A stretch of 64,000 bases of DNA from PWXP01 sp034005525 (GTDB taxonomy: Bacteria; Planctomycetota; Planctomycetia; Pirellulales; Thermoguttaceae): the NCBI GenBank assembly GCA_034005525.1, contig JAVEUP010000004.1, positions 40,718-104,717 of the forward strand. The letters are read 5' to 3'. Below the pieces are notes generated by a model. The model was not told where the DNA came from. It saw only the letters and a program-made list of their open reading frames with translations, and searched no databases. This document shows positions 58,813 through 64,000 of this stretch, piece after piece. Every line of letters starts with the position of its first letter. Position 1 is the first letter of the stretch. Position numbers and translations under genes: made by a program.

Positions 58813-60045
58813 TCACTCGATGAGCATGCCCGCGATGGCGGCGGTCATGAAGGCGGCCAGGGCGCCGCCGATGAGCGAGCGAAAGCCGAAGGCGGCGAAG
58901 TCGCCGCGACGCGAGGGCTCCAGGGCGCCGATGCCGCCGATCATCACGGCGATCGAGCCGAAATTGGCGAACCCGCACAAGGCGTAGGTGGCAATGGTGA
59001 AGGAGCGCGGCGAGATGGCCTCGCGCACCTCGGCGCTTGTGAGGCTCTGGTAGGCGACGAACTCGTTGAAGATGGTCTTCTCGCCCAGCAGGCGGCCTAC
59101 GGTGGGGGCATCGGCCCAGGAGATGCCCATCAGCCACGCCAGCGGGGCGCCCAGCCAGCCCAGCATGCGCTCCATGGTAAGCGGCGCGCCGGCCACGGGC
59201 GGAAACGTGCTGAGCCCCCAGTTGAGCATGTGGACAATCGCGATGAACGCGATGAGCATGGCGGCAATGTTCAATGCCAGTTTCAACCCTTCCCCCGCTC
59301 CCCGACAGGCCGCGTCGAGCAGGTTGGCATCTTCGCGGGGAACGTCGATTCGCACCACGCCCTTGGTGGGCGAATGCTCGCGTTCGGGCACCATGATCTT
59401 GGCCACCACCAGCGCCGCCGGGGCCGACATGAGCGAGGCGACCATCAGGTGCCCGGCGTCGGCGCCCATCGCCGCGTACGCCGCCATCGTGCCGCCGGCC
59501 ACCGTGGCCATGCCCCCGGTCATCATGGCCATCAACTCGCTGCGCGTCATGGTGGCCAGGTACGGCCGGACCGTCAGCGGCGCCGTGGTCATGCCAATGA
59601 ACACGTTGGCCGACGTGCAGAGCGATTCCGAACCCGATGTGTCCATCACCCAAACCATCACCCGCGCCATCGCCTTCACCACCCACTGCAATACCCCCAG
59701 GTAGAACAGCACCGCCGTGAGCGAGGAGAAGAAAATCACCGTCGGCAGCACGGTCAGCGCGAACGGAGGGCCATGGGGAAAGTACTCGCGGTCCCAGAAG
59801 AACGGGCTGAAGACAAACTTCGCCCCTTCATCGGAACAGGAAATCAGATTGGTGATGAACACACGGGCAATGATGAACACCTGTTGACCCGGCGGGCTCC
59901 ACAGCAGCACCACGGCCAGCCCCAACTGCAAGAGCACCCCGCTGATGATCAGCCGCCAGTTCATCGCTCGCCGATTTTCCGAGCACAGCCACGCAAAAAA
60001 CAGCATGGCAAACAGGCCGGCGAAACTAACGAGTCGGTGAGGCAT
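58813..60045 (-). CDS. Concentrative nucleoside transporter (CNT/NupC family)
   Basis: 410-residue membrane protein with the usual CNT domain pattern: N-terminal helices, the sodium/substrate core with VFIGMTTAPLTVRPYLATMT (about 150-170) and GGMATVAGGTMAAYAAMGAD, and the C-terminal VGRLLGEKTIFNEFVAYQSL and GFANFGSIAVMIGGIGAL. CNT proteins import nucleosides with sodium or protons. The ATG at 60045 follows directly on a tandem repeat (60046-60082) and lacks a Shine-Dalgarno sequence. Converges on the receiver gene, with 5 bp between them. Confidence 0.9.
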   Translation of the reverse strand: MPHRLVSFAGLFAMLFFAWLCSENRRAMNWRLIISGVLLQLGLAVVLLWSPPGQQVFIIARVFITNLISCSDEGAKFVFSPFFWDREYFPHGPPFALTVLPTVIFFSSLTAVLFYLGVLQWVVKAMARVMVWVMDTSGSESLCTSANVFIGMTTAPLTVRPYLATMTRSELMAMMTGGMATVAGGTMAAYAAMGADAGHLMVASLMSAPAALVVAKIMVPEREHSPTKGVVRIDVPREDANLLDAACRGAGEGLKLALNIAAMLIAFIAIVHMLNWGLSTFPPVAGAPLTMERMLGWLGAPLAWLMGISWADAPTVGRLLGEKTIFNEFVAYQSLTSAEVREAISPRSFTIATYALCGFANFGSIAVMIGGIGALEPSRRGDFAAFGFRSLIGGALAAFMTAAIAGMLIE

Positions 60046-60082
60046 GGGGGAGTTGGGAGTTGGGAGTTGGGAGTTGGGGAGG
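60046..60082. repeat. 7-bp tandem repeat and G-quadruplex motif at a start codon
   Basis: On the plus strand five G-runs (5, 3, 3, 3 and 4 G) are separated by four AGTT loops. On the coding strand of the transporter gene this reads as AACTCCC repeated, ending directly at the ATG. A related stretch of opposite sense (CTCCCAACTCCC) lies at 60175-60187, so the 5' leader may also fold into a hairpin. Change in repeat number would change the leader. Confidence 0.75.
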
Positions 60083-60194
60083 AACTACTCCGGTATTGCT
60101 CGGCGCGCTGCAACGGTGTTACTCAGCACCCGCGTGTTCACCGCCATTTGACTGTTAGTGCCTTCTTTCCCCATCTCCCAACTCCCATCTCCGA

Positions 60195-60632
60195 CTACGG
60201 GACTTGGAGCAGCGATTGTGCTAAGCGGAAAACATACCACATGCCGACGGTCCCCACCAGCACGGCAAGCAGGGAGGCAACGAGGGCCATGTTGGCCAGC
60301 AGCTCAGCGCGGGCGCCGGTACGCACGACCGTGTTCCGGATGACTTTCATGCCGGGCGGCGGGAAGCGGCCCGCCCGGTTAATCTGTACGCCCAGCCGGA
60401 ATAGGTAGAGGCCCGTCCCGACAAGAGTGACTCCCATGAACACCACCGCCGTGACCACGAGAGACAGGGCCTTCTCGGCAGCCGCAGGCAAGTTCTCCTC
60501 GGCCAGGCGATCAATGACGTCGAGCCGGCGGTCGAGCCACCACAGCATGATTCCCCCACCCGCCATGATGGTTAGTATCAGAAACACCGCCAGTTTGCGT
60601 TGTCGCGGATCGGCCCGCATGATTTCCGGCAT
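60195..60632 (-). CDS. Small integral membrane protein
   Basis: 145-residue protein with three membrane helices (about 13-31, 54-78 and 114-138) and short hydrophilic loops. The first loop (RRLDVIDRLAEENLPAAAEK) is charged; the second carries RAGRFPPPGMKVIRNTVVRT. No family was recognised. Encoded between the nucleoside transporter (downstream, 149 bp) and the repeat-filled region upstream. The frame, codon use and helix pattern support a real gene; function unknown. Confidence 0.65.
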   Translation of the reverse strand: MPEIMRADPRQRKLAVFLILTIMAGGGIMLWWLDRRLDVIDRLAEENLPAAAEKALSLVVTAVVFMGVTLVGTGLYLFRLGVQINRAGRFPPPGMKVIRNTVVRTGARAELLANMALVASLLAVLVGTVGMWYVFRLAQSLLQVP

Positions 60633-60706
60633 GGCAATATCGGTCCTGATGGCGGATCGGGGGCAGCTTGACCACGGGAATCCAGGTAAGGGCCTCCTTG
60701 GCTACA

Positions 60707-60842
60707 CCATTGGGACTCTTCCGTTTCTGGGTGCAAATCAGTGGTGAAACGATGTAGGGTGGGTGGTTCCGGATGTTTCAGCATCCGGGTTCACCCACGC
60801 GTCAGACCGTTCTGCACCTAGAAACGGAAGAACCACCATTGG
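60707..60842. repeat. R3 palindromic element, complete copy b
   Basis: Outer arms contain CTTCCGTTTCTGGGTGCA and TGCACCTAGAAACGGAAG, with the hairpin core (60754-60800: GGTGGGTGGTTCCGGATG ... CATCCGGGTTCACCCACG) between them. Matches copy a at 19492 along its length, in inverted orientation. With R4 copy b it fills most of the region 60633-61208, where no gene was found. Confidence 0.8.
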
Positions 60843-60939
60843 CTCGCCAGGGCAATCCGCCCAAGCCGTGCGAATTGCGACCCTCAAAGCGGCAACGGCC
60901 TAGTCTAGCCCACTTGGGGCAACCCTGCAACCGGAGACG

Positions 60940-61080
60940 AGCAAGCCAAGACCCTGGTGGGACTTCGGTCGCTCGGTTGGGCGTGCTTCCAGCGCACGGC
61001 GTGCAAACCGGCGAGACGTGGCTTGCGCAGTCCCACCAAGGATTTACGCGACCTCATCCCACCCTACATGAATAATCCGG
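60940..61080 (+). repeat. R4 element, copy b
   Basis: 141 bp from AGCAAGCCAAGACCCTGGTG to CCTACATGAATAATCCGG; closely matches the nested element at 40124-40253 on the other strand, with a short extra segment containing GCTCGGTTGGGCG. Noncoding. Confidence 0.8.
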
Positions 61081-61208
61081 GTTAGCGGGCGCTGTGCCGG
61101 CCGTACGACCCGACTTGTCGATTCGGAGATACGCATCAGTTGGTAGGGTCAACACCACCGGATGTTTTGTGGTTGAACGCGCGCCTTCGGCACACTATAC
61201 TGAGCGAC

Positions 61209-61754
61209 ATGGACAAGAAAGCGCTCATTGCCTATTTCGAGGCGATGGATCGGGCATTGCAATCGCGGGCAACGCTCTACATCTACGGTAGCGCGGCCTG
61301 CATCCTTCTCGACGAGCCGCATCGGACGAGCCTGGATGTCGACGTCGCGGGGCCGTATTCCGTCGCTGACGAACGCGATCTCCGGCAAGCTGCCGAAGCA
61401 GCCGGCCTTCCCATCAACCCCGACGAGGGCTATTCCGGCGATCATATCGAATGGGTCGGTCCGCTCAGGCTCTGCCTTCAGCCGCCCATGCCGGGAAAAG
61501 GGCTGACGCTGTGGGAAGGCGCACGACTTCAGGTCCGGACGGGTGACATCGCCGACTTGGTTTCCAGTAAACTCATCCGTTACGACGACCTCGACCGGAG
61601 CGACGTTCAGTATCTGCTGGCTACAAGCCGGATTCCGTTCGCTGAGGTTGAGCGGGCTGTGGAACGCCTCCCGACCCCGTTTGCCAAAGATCCGCTGATC
61701 CACGAGAACCTGAAGAATCTGAAGGACGATATGGCCGCGTGGGGGCTCGACTGA
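61209..61754 (+). CDS. Nucleotidyltransferase-like protein
   Basis: 181-residue protein. LYIYGSAACILLDEPHRTSL then DVDVAGPYSVADERDL (about 20-52) has a GS-type loop and a D-x-D strand as in nucleotidyltransferase-fold proteins (DUF6036-like). The middle part (LTLWEGARLQVRTGDIADLV) and the helical C-terminus give no further clue. Followed after one base by a second small gene, so the two are translated together. A toxin-antitoxin-like role is possible by analogy to the pair at 32347-33052 but not shown. Confidence 0.65.
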   Translation: MDKKALIAYFEAMDRALQSRATLYIYGSAACILLDEPHRTSLDVDVAGPYSVADERDLRQAAEAAGLPINPDEGYSGDHIEWVGPLRLCLQPPMPGKGLTLWEGARLQVRTGDIADLVSSKLIRYDDLDRSDVQYLLATSRIPFAEVERAVERLPTPFAKDPLIHENLKNLKDDMAAWGLD

Positions 61755-61755
61755 C

Positions 61756-62133
61756 ATGTGCGATCGGGCGAAGCTTCAGTATTGTTACGAGTTGGCTTTC
61801 CACCCACCCCGGTTGAACGAAGTGTGGCGGCGGCTGAAAGCGGGCGAGGTGTCCGACGTCGCCGCACTTGGCGAGATGCTCGACGCGGCATTACTCCTTC
61901 ACCAGGCTTTGCCCAGCGAGGGGTACGCCTCGCAGCGCGCGCTGACCCGCCTGGCTTTGTATCAGGCCAAGGCGCGCGCGTTCGGCACCGTCCGGTTCTT
62001 GGAGAATTTACGGCGGCGGCTGGGTCGCGATCCGTTGGAACAGACCGTGGTTCCCGGCTGGATGGTGCGCGATATCGGCCTTCCTCCACTTTGCCACCAC
62101 CAGCAACTGTTCACGGGGCGAAAAGCTCGATGA
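61756..62133 (+). CDS. Small protein coupled to a nucleotidyltransferase-like gene
   Basis: 125-residue helical protein: LQYCYELAFHPPRLNEVWRR, then ALLLHQALPSEGYASQRALT and FGTVRFLENLRRRLGRDPLE. No family was recognised and no HEPN motif is evident. It starts one base after the stop of the previous gene, a spacing that requires translational coupling. Possibly the partner in a two-gene stress or defence module. Confidence 0.6.
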   Translation: MCDRAKLQYCYELAFHPPRLNEVWRRLKAGEVSDVAALGEMLDAALLLHQALPSEGYASQRALTRLALYQAKARAFGTVRFLENLRRRLGRDPLEQTVVPGWMVRDIGLPPLCHHQQLFTGRKAR

Positions 62134-62382
62134 AGGGGGCAGTAGCATGTTCGCGGCAAAAGCGGTGCCTGATCGGATCAAACGCCCTTTGCGTGCCGGA
62201 TTGTAGCACGACGGGTCAATGACACAATCTGAAAATTTCCCGTAGACAACGGTTGCCGGTGGCTTATTCTCGTGTGGCGGGGTATTGACCGAGGGGGTGC
62301 TTCACCGGAGCGGTTGAATCTGATAGAATCAGACATAATGTAGGATGCGGTGCCAGGATGCCTAGACCCGGAGGACTCCCAA

Positions 62383-64000
62383 ATGAGGTTATATACCAGG
62401 GAACTTGCGTGTGGCTGTCTGTTGTTGACCGTCGGCTTTTCTCTCGCGCTGGCCCACGGGGCCGAAACGCGACTGGTCACCGACGAGTTCGCCGAGAAGA
62501 TGGCCCTGGGTGCGGAGATTAAGCCACCTGAAGCTGTTGATTTTGGCCCGCACGGTGCCCGGTTTGTCCGTGTGGCCATCCTCGAAACGGGCGGCGGGGG
62601 GCAACCGGGTATCGATGAGTTCGAGATATTCGGCCCCGAAGGCAAGGAGAACCTCGCTCTGGCCGAACGGGGAGCCGTGGCCTCCGCATCGTCGGTCCTT
62701 CCCGGCTATGCGATTCACCAAGTGAAGCACCTCAACGACGGACGCTACGGAAACGACCATAGCTGGATTGCTGCGTCGCGCGAATCGGAGTGGGCACAAA
62801 TTGAACTGCCCGAGCCGGCTGCCGTGGCCCGAGTCGTCATCACACGCGACCGGACCGGTAAATACCGCGACCGTATCCCCGAGGTCTTTGAGGTGCTGGT
62901 CTCCCAGGATGGGCAGCAGTGGCAGACGGTCGCGAGGCGGGATCGCACCGCGGCCAACCGGGCGCGGCGGCTGCCTTATATGCCGGTCGACCGGTTGCCG
63001 GAGAAGCGTTGGGATGGGTTCCTGCAATATGCCTTCTTGCGCGAGCGGGCCACGTGGAGCAACATTCCTGCCGACGACCACCTTTCGCCGTTGGTTGTCG
63101 ATCGTCCGGCCTACCCCGGCGGACCGCCCTACTGGAGCCGCATTGCGCGGCTGGAACCCGTGGAGCGGGTGCTGGTGCTGTTCGAGGCCATGATCGAGCG
63201 CCTTGCGCGGCAGGGAGTCGTCGTGACCGCCGAGCGCGCCCAGGCGGCCGAATTGCGACGCCGGGCGGCCGAAGACTCAGGGTCCGACGCCCTTTACGTG
63301 GCGGCCCGGCGGGCTAAGCGAGACCTGTTCTTCCGCGACCCGGCCCTGGCGCCCATCGAACGCGTCCTGTTCGCCAAGCGGCATCCCTTCCTGGAGTCGC
63401 ACAACTACAGCGAGCACCTCGACGGCATTCTGGAACCGGGCGGCGGTGTGTTCGTACTGCATGTTCCACGCGACGAGCATGACCGGTTCCGGCCCGACCG
63501 GGCACGCATCGAGCAGTTTTTCGACGGCAGCGAGGGGATCGTGCGCGAGCCGACGGCCGACTACGACGCTGCGACCATCTACTTTGCCTATCGGCCCGAC
63601 AAGCCGGAGGTTGAGGGTTGGGCCTCCTACTGGCACATGTACGCGATGGGCGCCGACGGTTCCGGCCTACGGAAGATTACCGAGGGACCGTTCCACGACT
63701 TCGACGCGGTATGCCTGCCGGACGGTGGTCTGGCGTTTCACACTACTCGATGCAAGGTCCGGTTCCTTTGCTGGCGCCCGCAGGCGTATGTGCTGTACCG
63801 CATGGAGGCCGACGGCACGAACATACAGCGGCTTTCGCACGCCAACCTGAGCGAATGGAAGCCTTCGGTGATGCAGAACGGCCGCATTCTATGGACCCGC
63901 TCGGAGTATTTGGACAAGGGAGCCGACTTCGGCCACACGCTCTGGTCGATCCGGCCCGATGGGACGCACCCGGAACTGGTGTTCGGCAACAATACCCCGA
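62383..64000 (+). CDS. F5/8 type C and HzsA-like beta-propeller protein, C-terminus cut by window edge
   Basis: Partial gene; at least 539 residues. Signal peptide (RELACGCLLLTVGFSLALAH), an F5/8 type C (discoidin-like) domain (about 45-185: GIDEFEIFGPEGKENLALAE, WIAASRESEWAQIELPEPAA, RVVITRDRTGKYRDRIPEVF), then a planctomycete-type HzsA-related region (RVLFAKRHPFLESHNYSEHL, about 327-346) and TolB/WD40-like propeller strands (MYAMGADGSGLRKITEGPFH, YRMEADGTNIQRLSHANLSE, WSIRPDGTHPELVF). GGAGG lies eight bases before the ATG. The resemblance to hydrazine synthase alpha is structural; there is no reason to expect hydrazine synthesis here. Confidence 0.65.
   Translation, partial: MRLYTRELACGCLLLTVGFSLALAHGAETRLVTDEFAEKMALGAEIKPPEAVDFGPHGARFVRVAILETGGGGQPGIDEFEIFGPEGKENLALAERGAVASASSVLPGYAIHQVKHLNDGRYGNDHSWIAASRESEWAQIELPEPAAVARVVITRDRTGKYRDRIPEVFEVLVSQDGQQWQTVARRDRTAANRARRLPYMPVDRLPEKRWDGFLQYAFLRERATWSNIPADDHLSPLVVDRPAYPGGPPYWSRIARLEPVERVLVLFEAMIERLARQGVVVTAERAQAAELRRRAAEDSGSDALYVAARRAKRDLFFRDPALAPIERVLFAKRHPFLESHNYSEHLDGILEPGGGVFVLHVPRDEHDRFRPDRARIEQFFDGSEGIVREPTADYDAATIYFAYRPDKPEVEGWASYWHMYAMGADGSGLRKITEGPFHDFDAVCLPDGGLAFHTTRCKVRFLCWRPQAYVLYRMEADGTNIQRLSHANLSEWKPSVMQNGRILWTRSEYLDKGADFGHTLWSIRPDGTHPELVFGNNTP

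Noticed and set aside
58450..60408. 652-codon plus-strand frame across the receiver gene and CNT transporter
   Set aside because: His/Arg/Gln-rich, crosses two real genes on different strands and has no start or domain support.
1..64000. tRNA and rRNA genes, complete insertion sequences, prophage
   Set aside because: Nothing resembling tRNA cloverleaf, rRNA or transposase motifs was noticed in reading either strand; short tRNAs could be missed without a scan.

Overview
The window looks like accessory chromosome of a planctomycete, most likely order Pirellulales. This is inferred from G+C-rich DNA; two DUF1559 proteins, one with a full prepilin-type leader; three Tat-exported Gfo/Idh/MocA oxidoreductases; LamG proteins ending in PEP-CTERM signals; repeated sialate O-acetylesterase-type enzymes; a ceramidase-type hydrolase; and an HzsA-like beta-propeller protein. 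I saw no tRNA, rRNA, CRISPR array, complete insertion sequence or phage gene.

Layout. 1-4054: ExbB/TolQ-type channel (cut by the window edge) and a large periplasmic TPR protein. 4606-9030: NAD-dependent sugar epimerase, a very large PEP-CTERM protein that reads as two fused PEP-CTERM proteins, and an NHL-repeat fragment. 9367-15335: small lipoprotein, oxidoreductase, truncated esterase, about 800 bp of gene debris (sulfatase and enolase-superfamily fragments, a frameshifted unknown), an intact esterase and a frameshifted XylR-type regulator. 15684-26299: DUF1559 protein, membrane protein, Tat-exported alanine racemase, oxidoreductase, nucleotide-sugar dehydrogenase, PIG-L deacetylase, RelE/ParE-type toxin-antitoxin pair, oxidoreductase. 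26522-31757: likely four-gene operon (LamG/PEP-CTERM protein, sialidase-like propeller, pilin-like DUF1559, lipoprotein). 32347-38210: nucleotidyltransferase pair, ceramidase-LamG protein, sialate O-acetylesterase, Cys-rich lipoprotein. 38336-46515: ThDP decarboxylase, two sodium symporters, a PurF paralog lacking the catalytic cysteine, ThuA protein. 46680-49751: double-FAD oxidoreductase. 49790-58807: a packed six-gene signalling operon (two PAS histidine kinases, two HDOD proteins, a degenerate HD-GYP protein, receivers) followed by a separate receiver gene on the other strand. 58813-64000: nucleoside transporter, small membrane protein, second nucleotidyltransferase-like pair, start of an HzsA-like protein.

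Much of the metabolic content suggests scavenging of acetylated, possibly sulfated or amino-sugar polymers by exported enzymes: esterases, deacetylase, exported oxidoreductases, sialidase-like and ceramidase-like proteins, with LamG/PEP-CTERM proteins at the surface.

The strongest unexplained signal is a dense population of small palindromic repeats, five families (called R1 to R5 here). They show compensatory changes in hairpin stems (R3), an element nested in another (R4), a direct-repeat-flanked insertion (R1) and one copy read through inside a coding sequence (R3 at 46768). The most system-like gene set is the HDOD/histidine-kinase operon at 49790-57848.
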